From positions 372,001 to 436,000 of the forward strand of contig JAQFVV010012673.1 in the NCBI GenBank assembly GCA_028023455.1: a DNA stretch of 64,000 bases, in the 5' to 3' direction. Position numbers and translations under genes: made by a program. The stretch's first letter is position 1. Every line of letters starts with the position of its first letter. Under the pieces are notes generated by a model, which was not told the DNA's origin, did no database searches, and was given only the letters and a program-made list of their open reading frames with translations. The DNA is from Epiperipatus broadwayi (Eukaryota > Onychophora > Udeonychophora > Euonychophora > Peripatidae). Below are positions 35,017-46,099 of the stretch, piece by piece.

Positions 35017-35659
35017 GATTATTTATATTTTCAGCATATATGTGCTTGAGTGTATCAGTGTTATTAGATAGAGTGGAGAGTGATGGGTCATCTGAAAGTC
35101 TATACTCATATACCCTCTATATTACAAATAATGTTAATAAATTAGTAAATAAATTCTAAAAATGTCATATCTGTCAAGCAGAAAAGTAATATTGTGTATC
35201 AAATTTTTTGTGGATGTATGTTACATATATATGTTAATCAAGGTGCAGTATTGAAAAAAGATTAAAGCAGCATGAATTGTTATATAAGCTATAAAAAGTA
35301 AGAATAATAGTGATTTAATGACTGCTTCAGTTTTATTGGATCATGACAAGACATGTAAATATAAATTTAAGTTTGACATTGAAAGTGTTAAGATTCTTCA
35401 TAAAGAGAGAAACCATAATAAAGTAAAAAATTAAGGAGGCAATTTTAATATATAGGAATAAAATGAATTTAATTAGTAGACAAGCTGCTAACATTAAAAT
35501 TCAGGGTTCCTTGGACTTGAGTTGATAATGTTTGCATCGGTTTTTTTAAAAAATAGTTGATGCAGTTCAGGAATTAATTGAAAGTACTTCAGGAGATTGA
35601 AAGAATGTATATAATAGTTTATTATCATTATATTTATTATTTATATGTATATATTATAT

Positions 35660-37170
35660 AATAAAGAATAAGTACCCCTAAAACTATTAAATTTCCTGTA
35701 TTGCCCAAAATTTTAATTAAGGAAGTGAGACATACAATTAAATTTATAAAGAAAGAAAATATGGAAAAATAATAGATACTTTAAAAGAAGCAGGTGAAGA
35801 AATAGAAAGAATTTTGGCAAATTTATATGCTAAATATTTAAATGATACAGGTGCACCAGATGTTTGGAAGAATGAAGTATTAATATTAATATTTAAAAAA
35901 AGGTGATGAAGATATTACAAATTACAGACCTATCAATATTTCATCGGTTTTATACAAAATTTTTACCAAAACAATTACAACCCATCCACAAAATACTTTG
36001 GATTTCAATCAACTACAAGAACAAATTGGATTTAAAAGTCGTTTCAGTACAATGGATCGTATCTAAGTATTGAGAGAAATTATAGAAAAGGTCAATGAGT
36101 ATAAGTTGCCAGTATGGTTTGGATTTGTTGATTATGGAAAATAATTGGATTGTATAAGCATTTCTTCAGTGATTAAAGCATTGGATCATCAATGTATAGA
36201 CTCAGAATATTGTCATATTCTGAAGGATGCTTTTAAAAATGCAACAGCTATAATTAAATTATATAATGACACTAGAAAGGTTAACATTGAGAAGGGTATC
36301 AAACAGGCTAACTTCATATCTCCAAAACCTTTTATAGCAATGCTGCAGTATTTTTTTTTTTTGGATTAAAATGGAAAGCTAAAGGAGTAAAAGTAACTTG
36401 AGATAGTCATTTAAATTTTGCAGATGATGTAATTGTTTTTTGAAAATAATGCTTCAGAGCTTCAGGAGAGGTTGCAAGAATTATCAGATGAAAGTAAGAA
36501 AGTATAACTGAAGGAAACATTAAAAAGACTAAAGTAACATTCAATGGATTTTCTCAAAAGCTGAAAATAAAGATTGATAATGATGAATTAGATGAAATTA
36601 ACAACCAATAGTTTTGTTAGATTATTATTACAGATGGAAACATAATGAATGAAATTAATTGTAGAATTAAACTTTGCTGGAGTGCATTTGGTAGAAATAA
36701 CTTAATATTAAAAGGAAATATGCCATGTGTTTGAAAAGGTTTTAAATATATATATATATGTGTGTGTGTGTTTTACCAGTTCTAATTTATGGATCTTAAA
36801 CTTGGACACATCATAATTGAGCAATCCAAAGACTTCAGACCACTCGAAGAAGTATGAAGAGATACATGGTAGGAATAACAAGAAGAGATCAAAAATGCAA
36901 TACATGGGTAAGAGAACAAACAGGTACTACTGATATCATAAAAAAAATTAAGAGACTGAAATGGAGATTGGCTGAACATAATGCTAGAAAAAATAATAAT
37001 AGATGGACATTTGAAATATTGAACTGGATTACAAGAGATTGTAAAAGAGCTAGAGAGATCACATGTGAAATGGATGGATGAAATAAAATGCATAGGCGTG
37101 ATGTAGAGAAGAGAGGATACAGATTGGGGAAGATGGATTGAACTTGGAGAGACTTTTATCTTGGTTGTCG
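35660..37170 (+). pseudogene. RTE-like LINE, reverse transcriptase to 3' end
   Basis: The longest LINE copy here. Frames read, in order: GAPDVWKNEVLILIFKKGD, ITNYRPINISSVLYKIFTK, a QEQIGFKS motif, GFVDY (D of the catalytic triad region), GIKQANFISP (for KGVRQGDPLSP), LNFADDVIVF (YADD box), FNGFSQKLKIKIDNDEL, RIKLCWSAFGRNNL, VLPVLIYGS, RRSMKRYMVGITRRD and KIKRLKWRLAEHNAR, ending with CKRAREITCEMDG. Stops and frameshifts are numerous. The endonuclease domain is missing, so the copy is 5'-truncated. Four shorter copies of the same 3' end occur in the window. Confidence 0.85.
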
Positions 37171-37857
37171 AAGATGTTATATATATAATTTTATCAATAA
37201 ATATATCAATTTATCTTTTGTTTGCTTATTGCAGATCATAGCTTAATTTTATTTCATATTGTTATATATGGTTAATAAATTCTTTTTTTGAAAGAACTTT
37301 TGTAGCTTCAATGATATTAAACACTAACTAAAATGTATTATTTTTGTTTTCATTTCCTACGATTTGACCTTTGTGTGCATCAGTTGATCGTATAAAAATC
37401 TAAAAACAATAATACTTTTTATTGAATGTTTCATATTACAGAGACAATAAAAGTGCATATAGAAACATAATATAACCAACATATATTCTTCTGTTTAAAT
37501 TAAACATCATGATTATAATAGAATATGGCATTCGTCAAAACTGGATGACACGTCATTGAAGTTAAATAACTTATTCTAACATTACATCGTAGTTTATCAA
37601 ACTCTTGCCTATAAATTCATTCTGATGTAAATACATAAATATTTATATACAGTTTGTTAATAAAGTTTTTAATTTGATAATAACATTTGTTAGTTGTTAA
37701 TAAAAACCATTAATACTTTATACTAAAAATATATAAAATCAGGCAATAAATTCCAAGAGGTATTATTTTGTACTTGAACTGCCCTCTAGTGATTATGTTC
37801 AATAACTTTTTACTGTAGAATCAACTCTCTTCTAGTATGTATGTGATCTTTTGTATA
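37171..37857. other. AT-rich DNA, no gene recognised
   Basis: No supportable feature between the LINE and the Merlin element. Confidence 0.55.
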
Positions 37858-37865
37858 GAGTTGTG
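37858..37865. repeat. Left target-site duplication of Merlin element
   Basis: GAGTTGTG, repeated exactly at 39290-39297. Confidence 0.9.
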
Positions 37866-38044
37866 GGTAAAACTGCAGTTTACAGGTCACAATAAAATTC
37901 GAATTTTGTTTCACATTTTTCTCACCAGACTGTTTTTTGTCAAATATTTAAATAAGAAAATAAATAAAAATAATTAAAATAATAATTAAAAAAATAATTA
38001 AAATAATAACAATATATCCTACCAACATTCATAATTACTGTCCA
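37866..38044. repeat. Merlin left terminal inverted repeat
   Basis: Pairs with 39135-39289, including GGTAAAACTGCAG at the tip and CCAACATTCATAATTACTG at the inner edge. Confidence 0.9.
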
Positions 38045-38160
38045 TTGTAGTTTTCGCTTACAATAGCGATAAAATTAGCAAAGACTGCGTCAGTCGTGTA
38101 GAGAGTCTTAAAAGCAAATTCCTGCAGATATGATTCGAATAAAGTACTGTTGGTCCCACA

Positions 38161-39086
38161 CTAATGTTTCAGCTTGCGTTTAGCTCTCATCCACATATTT
38201 TCCACATTTTGTGTGTGGATATCAGAATCGTGAGGATCTACAAAGTTCTCCTGGTGTATGAAGACAGAGTGCATATATATACCATTACGGATTGTGCTTA
38301 AGTTGTTGTATGCACCCCATCCGTCCGTAATGATGTGGGTCCCTGGTAAAATATATTCTTGTATTTTTGCTTCGAGAGTTGCAACTGATCGGTTAAGGAC
38401 CTCTACCAAGAAACACTTTCCTGAATTTCTCTCTATTTCCCCAATGACCTCGAATTGCTCCTCTGTGATATTTTCAATGAAAATATTTCGTTTCATCAAC
38501 TTCTACAATTTTAGGCACTCCATTATCATCAAATCCACCGACCTGCATTGGATGTCTGTGAAAATACATTGCGCACTCTTTGTGGCAAAAATTTGCCCAG
38601 TCTACTATAGTGTGCCAACTTACACTTAGCTCGTGAACAAGAAAACACTGTGGCAAATTATGTGCCCAATAATATACTATAAGCATAATTGTCTTGAAGG
38701 ATAAATGGCTTCTAAAAAAAAGAACCCTTTCTGATAGATACACGATGGTGACATAATCTGCATTGCCGTCTGTGACCATCTCCACATTATTGCTGTTTGA
38801 TGAGAGAACATTGCACACCGCAATGCTGGCATAGAGTACTATTTTTAAGCAGGCGCCTCCTTGCTAACCACTTCATTGCTAACTCCGGAGTTCGAAGCTC
38901 ATTTGCCAACAGAAACGATGTCCAATTTTTTACACGAATACCTGCAGCATGTAACAGTTCATTTTCTGGTACTACAACTACACTACCATTTAAAGGATTC
39001 ATTTTATGAATTATGCTGGAAGTTAAAAAACACTGAAAAACACATGTTACAACTTTGGAAAACTTGTAAAATGTGCGCCAAGACAA
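38161..39086 (-). pseudogene. Merlin transposase (ISXO2-like DDE), two frameshifts
   Basis: Three overlapping minus-strand frames make up one transposase. N-terminal block 38787-39086: NELRTPELAMKWLARRRLL followed by CQHCGVQC, the zinc-ribbon-like helix and CxxC segment of the family. Middle block 38474-38818: SWHTIVDWANFCHKEC, then VGGFDDNGVPKIVEVDETK with the first catalytic Asp in VDETK. C-terminal block 38161-38499: IIFT-like strand residues, GTHIITDGWGAYNNL with the second Asp in TDGW, then HTQNVENMW with the catalytic Glu. The breaks lie near 38800 and near 38480, the latter just after VDETK. The DDE residues are all visible, so loss of function is due to frameshifts only. Confidence 0.88.
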
Positions 39087-39134
39087 TGTAACAATTCCAC
39101 ACTAATTCGACAAGAAACACTGGTGAGAAAAATT

Positions 39135-39289
39135 TGGACAGTAATTATGAATGTTGGTACGATATATTGTTATTATTTTCATTATTTTTAATTATTTTCT
39201 TATTTAAATATTCGACAGGAAACACTCTGGTGAGAAAAATGTGAAACAAATTTCGAATTTTTTTGTGACCTGTAAACTGCAGTTTTACC
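39135..39289. repeat. Merlin right terminal inverted repeat
   Basis: Reverse complement of 37866-38044 with scattered differences. It ends CTGCAGTTTTACC before the GAGTTGTG duplication. Confidence 0.9.
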
Positions 39290-39297
39290 GAGTTGTG

Positions 39298-39834
39298 TAG
39301 AATAGTCAAAAGAGCAATCTGAAATCAGTTTATACTTTCAAAGATAAGGTAGATGATTGCTATACTACTGTAAAATATTAATGACAGCAGCCGCTAAAAG
39401 GCAGTTGAATTATGAATTAATAGTATTCAATTATGACATCTTTACTTATTTTCATTATTATTTGCCATTATATGTATGGTGTTTGATAAAGTTTTATATT
39501 AAGGGAAATAATTCTGTATAAACTTAAATATTAGTCATTTGAAAATCAGTTTTCATTAAAAAAAGGAAGCTGATCTAAAATTTCTTTTTCGATGGTTACA
39601 GTTATAAATAACAGTATATAATAAAAATACCAAAATTACAGTTGGAGACCGTCATTTTCCTACATAAAAAGTTGTTAAATATTACAGCTCAAGAATAGTG
39701 CAACTGTTAATTAGAATTACTTGGTGAATATTACGTGAATTTATATATATCAAAAGGATTAAAAGTATTAAATCTCATGAGAGAAAGATGTAGTGGAATA
39801 TAATGGCTGTCAATGTAAATATAGACATTTAGAT
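39298..39834. other. AT-rich DNA, no gene recognised
   Basis: No supportable feature. Confidence 0.5.
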
Positions 39835-40140
39835 GTTTTGGTACCTAATGAGAACAACTGTATTTATATGTTGGACTATTTCCATCATCTAATATGAGTA
39901 TTGAATGTCTTTAAAAAAATGTAACTTTATTTAAATACTCCAAATACATTCAATTGTTAGAGAAGAATAATACTTTTCAAAATGTTGTGCATATACTACC
40001 CTATGTGCTATTACTAACAGTTGAATGTATTTGGAATATTTAAATAAAGTTAATTTTTTCTAAAGACATCAATACTCATAACAGATGATGGAAATAATCC
40101 ACCACATACATACAACTAAAACACCATCTTTACAAACCTT
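39835..40140. repeat. Foldback element D
   Basis: Left arm 39835-39975 (containing TATTTCCATCATCT, AATACTCCAAATACATTCAA) recurs inverted at 40015-40130 (TTGAATGTATTTGGAATATT, AGATGATGGAAATA). A partial copy of the right half lies at 41368-41560. Confidence 0.75.
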
Positions 40141-40549
40141 CAGAAAAACACTAATGAGGAAGAGTTGCTTGTGAAATATAAATTATTGTGTAATGAGAGA
40201 AAATGGCCTGAGTTTTTGCATTGGTGATTGAACACATTATAATAGAGTTAATATGAGAGATGCATTTACAAAAACATTAAAATAATTTGGAAAATATCTT
40301 TGTTATAAAATGAGTAATCACTTTGTCATAAAGAGGAATTGAAAGTATTAAAACTTCATGATTACAAAGATACATGTTTACTTTATCAGTATTTATAGTC
40401 CTATGGTGGGTGGATTTAGACAGTTTAGAAAATAAAAAGCTTTTCTTTCTTGTATGTCTACATGAAAACTTAAAATTAAGTATTGTTGTAAATAATAAAA
40501 TTGCTTATAATCATTTGCATTGTCTATTAGAGTGTCTTAAAAATTTATC

Positions 40550-40870
40550 CACACTCACAAAATTTTTTCCAAGCTCACATTTGCCTTGGATCATTCTACA
40601 GGCAAAACCATAGCTAATCTGCAAATGATTTTACATATAATTCACCTTTCTTCATCATCCACGGAATCATTTTCATGTGTTCTCAATGTTAGCATTAGTC
40701 ATGATCGTGTGTGGATTCTGACCTTTTCTTGCTGGCAGACATCCATTCAACCCTTAAATTTCCTTAATCATTCATCAAAACACTTTTTTCATACGGTGAA
40801 ACCAGTCTTCAATAAATAACTGCACCAAACATACCCTCAGACCACAAAATAGTCATCGCATCCTGTTTTT
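40550..40870 (-). pseudogene. mariner-type transposase N-terminal remnant
   Basis: Broken minus-strand frames resemble the helix-turn-helix region of mariner/SETMAR-type transposases: a RVEWMSASKKGQNPHTIMT stretch in place of the GRP(S)T linker, NANIENT, then HLQISYGFACRMIQGKCELG for the LxISYGSAHxIIxxxLG motif. Frameshifts and stops throughout. The catalytic domain is not seen. Confidence 0.55.
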
Positions 40871-41039
40871 ATTTCAAATTATAAATGGCATAGCAATTGT
40901 TTTTTTTATGAATACTGACACACGGACATATAAAATATATTCAAAACTCCATAGCAGTGATTAAATCTCATGTGTAAAGTGCTAATAAGACAATGTGCCC
41001 AATAAAAGCTTTAATATAACAGGATGAAGATAAAATTTT

Positions 41040-41360
41040 TGCCCACCCTCATCATTTGAACAAATATAAAGAAAAAATTAACAGAAGCTGATCTTGTAAC
41101 AATGATAAAAAATTCCATAAGTCAACCTAATGAGATTATAAATAATGTTTGGAAATCACTATGCAACTTTGCTGCTGGAAGAAAATGGGAAAAGCAGGAG
41201 GGAAGATGTAGACAAGTATATAAAACTTTTACTGACTCACCTTTGGTGGAATGACTCATTTGGTTAGAATGTTACCATAAAATTCAGTATTCAAGAATAT
41301 AAGGATCCAGGTATGATTCAGTGCTATAACTGTCACTGGTCAGGCCCAGAACCACCTGAA
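41040..41360 (+). pseudogene. Retroelement fragment with CCHC-like remnant
   Basis: Broken frames read ISQPNEIINNVWKSLCNFAAG, a TFTDSPL phrase, and FSIQEYKDPGMIQCYNCHWSGP. The C-Y-N-C-x4-G spacing is the start of a zinc knuckle (CX2CX4H), here with H lost, as in LINE ORF1 or gag proteins. The upstream part could instead belong to a DNA transposon; the assignment is tentative. Confidence 0.4.
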
Positions 41361-41367
41361 GAAGAGA

Positions 41368-41560
41368 GAAGAATATCATTCAAAATGTTGTGTATATACT
41401 AATCTGTGTGATATTCCTAACAGATGAAATGTAATTGGAAAATTTAAATAAAGTTCAAACTTTTTCTTAATAATATTCATGATTGAATGTCAGGTGATGG
41501 AAATACCACAACATGTAATTCTAACTAAAATACCTTCATAGCAAACTTTCAGGTGAACAC
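41368..41560. repeat. Foldback family D partial copy
   Basis: Homologous to 39961-40140: both carry GAAGAATA-(T/A)CA-TTCAAAATGTTGTG(C/T)ATATACTA, AATTTAAATAAAGTT and GTGATGGAAATA. Confidence 0.7.
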
Positions 41561-42124
41561 CAAATAAACACAATGCTTTAGAAAATTGACCACATATTAG
41601 TGAATAAATTTTTTGGTACTCACTGGATATGTTAGAGCATGGAATCATATTAAAAAAAGTGGCATTTTAATGCACACTTTGAGTGACTTGTTATGAGGCC
41701 ATACATTAAAATTTTTGTTGCTAAAAACTGCATCAAAAAGTTCTATTCCAAACATCTTACTCGAGAATTTCAGAATTGTTCTTTCCAGATGATAATTTTT
41801 ATGTTCATATTAAATTACAATTGTATAATGATAAATTTATTAAATGCACATTGATTATGTAAGTAATATTTACTGAGGCTGTAACCTCGAGAATATGCAT
41901 GTAAAATATGATAGTAGGGACCTGTACAAGTGTTTAACCACAAGCTTATGCTATGGAAGAAAAGTATAATGGCAAAATCATAAGAGAAAATGAGACATTC
42001 TTCAAGCATCTTGATGTATTAATGTTAAATCCATTACTGCAAAATCAATGTTCCTTTCTTTGGATATGTAAAGAGAATGTCCAATTTGAGACTTCTATGA
42101 ATGACAAAACCATATTCCATTTAG
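41561..42124. other. AT-rich DNA, no gene recognised
   Basis: No supportable gene. An 83-codon frame at 41953-42204 contains the tandem duplication below and no recognisable domain. Confidence 0.45.
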
Positions 42125-42188
42125 TTTATGAACTTTGTTTCAAAGATATTTTTGGATTTATGAACTTTGTTTCAAAGATATTTTTGGA
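42125..42188. repeat. 32-bp tandem duplication
   Basis: Two adjacent copies of a 32-bp unit beginning TTTATGAACTTTGTTTCAAA. Confidence 0.85.
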
Positions 42189-42224
42189 AAATATGACTGG
42201 ATAGAATAATACTTTGAGTTACCA

Positions 42225-42889
42225 TGATCTTCCTATCCTGTCTGTAGCAGACAGGAAGAAACATTCGGGCATATGATTCTATCCTGTAGAGGCCTGACAT
42301 CATAAGGCTAGTGATAGCCCAAAATATCTCAATGGAGTATTATAGGATTCTATCTATTAAGGATTACATGAAGGACCGAAACTTCCTTCACATAAGAATA
42401 TCAACTTTCATTACATACTCACTATGGATAACTAGATATAAGATCACCTTCAATATCCCACCACCAAATGCAAAGGCAATTTTCATCAGTACTCTGAAGA
42501 AAATTTAAAAAAAAAGAAATTCTATCAACAAAATTCCTCTATGAGAACACTTGGAGTCTGTTCAAAATCCACAGCATCCAAACATCCCTATAATCACTCA
42601 TAGGAAATAGAGATCATGTTACTAAATCAGTTGATCTTCTTGAACAAGAAAACACCAATAAACCAATGTTCCAAAAATTCACACTCAGAGCCTTCTCTAA
42701 TAAAGTTAATTTGGAATTAAAAAAAACCCAAAAAAAAAACACACTGGCCAACTATAGCCTCCTTCCTGTTTTCTATATGTATATAACCTTATTATCTTCC
42801 TTTACTTACAATGTAAGCATGTATATGCAGAGTGACTCAGAAGAGTAAATGTAATTTATTTTTATCAATAATAAAGTTCTTTTTGAAAC
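42225..42889 (+). mobile_element. 5'-truncated LINE insertion with 15-bp target duplication
   Basis: A 665-bp insertion flanked by TACTTTGAGTTACCA at 42210-42224 and 42890-42904. At its 5' edge it encodes SYPVCSRQEETFGHMILSC (first cysteine mutated), the C-x2-C ... H-x4-C motif after LINE reverse transcriptases. After a frame change comes RISTFITYSLWITRYKITF, matching FINFIIWKIRCKVLFD in the 16821-17544 insertion. The 3' end has an AATAAA signal and no long A tail. Target-primed 5' truncation is clear. Confidence 0.85.
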
Positions 42890-43129
42890 TACTTTGAGTT
42901 ACCAGTAAGAAAATCCTTTCAAAATAAAATTACCTGTAAAATTTCAAAACTGAATTTCAAAATGTCAAATAAACTGATTAAAAGATTCACATTTGATACA
43001 AATGAGAATGTATCTACATACCTTAATTGGTTTGATAGATTGCTGGTTTAAGGATGGTTTCCAATTAATATAGTGGTAGTAATATGTCATTACTGAAATG
43101 ACAGACTTTTTTAGATGATGTGATGTGAT

Positions 43130-43540
43130 GTATTGTGGCTTCTCCTTAAACGAAGTTAAGAATATCTCAGCAATTATGCCCAGATAAACCTGTTAGCCAC
43201 TTTATTTTTCATTCCCCACTCTAAATTTTCCCATATTCTGCTCCATCCCATTTTCACAACATAATCTTTGTCAACTCTATAAACTTTATATCTAAATCCC
43301 CTTTATCTTTTCCCAAACCCAGCATAAAAACCAATAATTCACTTTCTGTATAATCACTTTTTTCATATTTATTCTTCCATAACTTCATTTTATGTACCCT
43401 TTCTGTGTTCAAGCATTTATATTCAATTAACAAATGCCTAATATTTTCTCTTCCTTCCTTACATAATTTACAAAATAAATCAGCCATTTTTTTTTCATTT
43501 ACATGTGTTCGAGCCTTAAATAATAAACTACTTTATATAA
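43130..43540 (-). pseudogene. Non-LTR retrotransposon 3' end, copy 3
   Basis: Best-preserved end of the LINE family at 10140-11690 and 13150-14530. A 77-codon frame (43254-43487) reads DLFCKLCKEGRENIRHLLIE, then LLVFMLGLGKDKGDLDIKFIE. The C-x2-C and HLL-E motif is the cysteine-rich tail. The 3' terminus is a CATCACATCACATCATC run, comparable to the short repeat tails of the other copies. The upstream RT is absent. Confidence 0.75.
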
Positions 43541-44103
43541 ATGAACTGCCCCATATTGTCAGTTCTAGATATTAGAAGCAAAGCATTAATATAACTAACA
43601 CTTGGAAAGTTTATTATTCCAGTAACTTTGAGATTATTTTTTATATGATTCGTTTATAAAGTAATCCAAAGCATGAGATGTTTTATATATATGTAGAAAA
43701 CAAAGATGCGACCACCTTTTTTCTTTATCTCAAGTTTTGGACAGAAATCATGAATTTAAATTAGTCATACTATTCTTTATAAAGCTATCTTCAGTTGTTT
43801 TATATTAATAAATATCGAGTGTGAGACTACTCCCTATTTAAACGTTAATATGCATTCAAAGACATGTAATATAAAATACTTGATAATACATAAAACATCA
43901 ACATCTCATATGATGGTATATTAAATAAATGAAGTACTCTCAAGCTAAATCAATAGACATTTTTTTATTTTATTTATAAAAAAAAGATCAGACCATCTTC
44001 TCTCATTACCCTCATTTTCTTATACTGAGATTTGTCTGAAAGAATTTGATCATGAAAATTTAAAACATTTACTCTCTCGAGATTATTTCTCATTAAGTAT
44101 TAA
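43541..44103. other. AT-rich DNA, no gene recognised
   Basis: No supportable feature. Confidence 0.5.
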
Positions 44104-44610
<507 letters not shown>

Positions 44611-44989
44611 TTTAAATTCATAAACCAATCATAGGAGAAATAATCTCAAAATATGACATACTCTTAAAACACTGAGCTTATATTTTATATTTAATTATTT
44701 GAATCAGTAATAATAATGTTTAAATTGAGAGTCATTTTACACATGTAAATCAATAATATAAATCAGTTTAAAATCGCTTTAAAAAGTACTATAATTGATT
44801 TAAAATTTGCGCTTTCTGGACAAGCCCCAATTTAAGAAAATCAGGTAAAGAGAGAATCTGATTCTATCTTTGCTCTATAAATAAATAAAAAATTGTCTTA
44901 TGCTTTGGCTTGAGAGTCTATTTCAATTACTTAATGAACCAGTTATATAAGAAATAATGTTGAAGTTCTTACACATTATTAAAATAATG
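44611..44989. other. AT-rich DNA, no gene recognised
   Basis: No supportable feature. Confidence 0.5.
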
Positions 44990-45350
44990 GGCATACATTA
45001 TACAGGATTGGCCATAAATGTCCATGCATCCCTATGCTTAGATTGGTCGACATGGCCTCCCAGATTTCAAGATTTCACCAATTTGATTTTTATCCTGGGT
45101 GGGGGAAAGACACTTAAAGGTCATGGTCTAGTAGAAAAAGATATGAAACATAAATCACTTTAGGAAACCTATCATCAACACCATTCCAAGAATAACTCCA
45201 GCTGCATCACATCAGTAATGGCAGACATATATTAAAATATGTTTTCAAAACAATGACAGTTGTGTAGAGCATATTACATAAATAAAAGGTTTTCCTTAAA
45301 AAAAATGTTTATTTTTTCTATGTATGGAAAGTTATGGCCCACCCTTTATA
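44990..45350 (+). pseudogene. mariner-type transposase C-terminal remnant with terminal repeat
   Basis: Frames read LDWSTWPPRFQDFTN, decayed from the WPPxSPDLxxxDF motif containing the last catalytic residue of mariner-type transposases. DMKHK and an INTI-like phrase follow, then remnants of the QRxxxCxxxxGxHxEH end (CRAYYIN). The 3' side, TTTATTTTTTCTATGTATGG followed by AAAGTTATGGCCCACCC, looks like the end of the element. 5'-truncated and frame-broken. Confidence 0.65.
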
Positions 45351-45529
45351 AAAAATAAATATAAATTTAACACAGCTTATATAATATCAAATACTTTATT
45401 ATTTATAAATTAATAAATCTTTTTAAAGCAATATTATATTAGCCTTCTCTATGTAATATAGACAATATGTTCCATAGTGTTGCTGCTTTATTTAAATAGG
45501 AAGTGAATAACATGAGACTTACCCACTCA
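45351..45529. other. AT-rich DNA, no gene recognised
   Basis: No supportable feature. Confidence 0.5.
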
Positions 45530-45795
45530 CTATCATCATCATCAACCATTATCAATCCACTGCAGGATAAAGGTCTCCAAGTTCAATCCATCTCCAATCT
45601 TTAGCTTCTCTTCTCCATATCACCCCTGCACACTTTTTTATTTCATCCATCCATCTCACATGTGGTCTCTTTCTGGGTCTTTTACAATCTCTCGGAATCC
45701 AGTTTAATGTTTTAGTTGTCCATTTATTATCATTTCTTCTAGCAATATGTCCAACCCAACTCCACTTCAGTCTTTTAATTTTTTCACTCACTATA
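45530..45795 (-). pseudogene. RTE-like LINE 3' end fragment
   Basis: The 79-codon minus frame reads KIKRLKWSWVGHIARRNDNK, LNWIPRDCKRPRKRPHVRW and KKCAGVIWRREAKDWRW, ending in a stop near 45552. It is followed by the short ATCATCATCATC run (+ strand 45533-45543) that forms the element's TGATGA tail. 5'-truncated at about 45790. Confidence 0.85.
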
Positions 45796-46099
45796 CATGA
45801 AATTTTATTATTTTGTAGATAAATTTTAATTTGTGTTTGCAGAACACCGAGTTATTTGCATTGGAAATTTTTATTTTGACATTGTTTTAATTTGAATATA
45901 ATGAATAATTTGAGAATAAAAAGTAAAATGCATATGCTTTGTAACTATGACAAATAATTTATTAAATATGAAATATAATTACACAAATATACACAAGTTA
46001 TAAAGCCATTAACATGAATGACTGATTTTTTAAAAAATTTTTGCTTCAAGATCAGACAATAGTCATATTGCAATATTTGATTAATCAAGAGAACAACAT
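45796..46099. other. AT-rich DNA, no gene recognised
   Basis: No supportable feature. Confidence 0.5.

Larger units (their letters stand above)
34335..35120. mobile_element. Hammerhead repeat family C, inverted dimer with 12-bp target duplication
   Basis: A 786-bp insertion in the PLE, flanked by ATTACAAATAAT at 34323-34334 and 35121-35132. The minus PLE copy shows only one such site. The insert is a giant foldback: the arm 34380-34620 (TTTCAGATGACCCATCACTC ... CACACTCCAACTC) recurs in reverse complement at 34865-35110. Each arm carries a family C hammerhead motif pointing in opposite directions. A third inverted piece (ATTACATATATAGACACAGG and flanks) at 34640-34700 repeats the left edge. 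No coding capacity. Confidence 0.85.
32930..35530 (+). pseudogene. Penelope-like retroelement, plus-strand copy (interrupted)
   Basis: Head-to-head with the minus copy; homology between them begins near 32840-33040 on either side. Frames give PRIFANIKLHKEG, corresponding to the P-x-(F/Y)-x-x-x-K-I/L-HK motif of PLE reverse transcriptase, then SLDVAEMYGSIY and KMSKGWSMG (33485-33820). After 33900 come linker remnants, an insertion (34335-35120), then IVYQIFCGCMLHIYVN with RLKQHELL in the next frame, and FNLISRQAANIKIQG-like end motifs. The GIY-YIG signature is degenerate: HIYVN replaces YIGRT and the usual nuclease arginine is not seen. Multiple stops; not functional. Confidence 0.85.
37866..39289 (-). 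mobile_element. Merlin-type DNA transposon, complete ends
   Basis: A 1424-bp element flanked by the 8-bp duplication GAGTTGTG. Both ends read GGTAAAACTGCAGTTTACAG inward. The inverted repeats are long, about 179 bp left (to 38044) and 155 bp right (from 39135); the left one carries an extra A/T-rich insertion of about 24 bp. A transposase gene on the minus strand fills the middle. Long inverted repeats, an 8-bp duplication and an ISXO2/IS1016-like transposase together identify the Merlin superfamily. The ends appear intact; the gene is frameshifted, so the copy is non-autonomous. Confidence 0.92.

Noticed and set aside
38258-39091. Plus-strand frames of 70-123 codons within the Merlin element
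   Set aside because: They are antisense to the transposase frames and have no recognisable motif.
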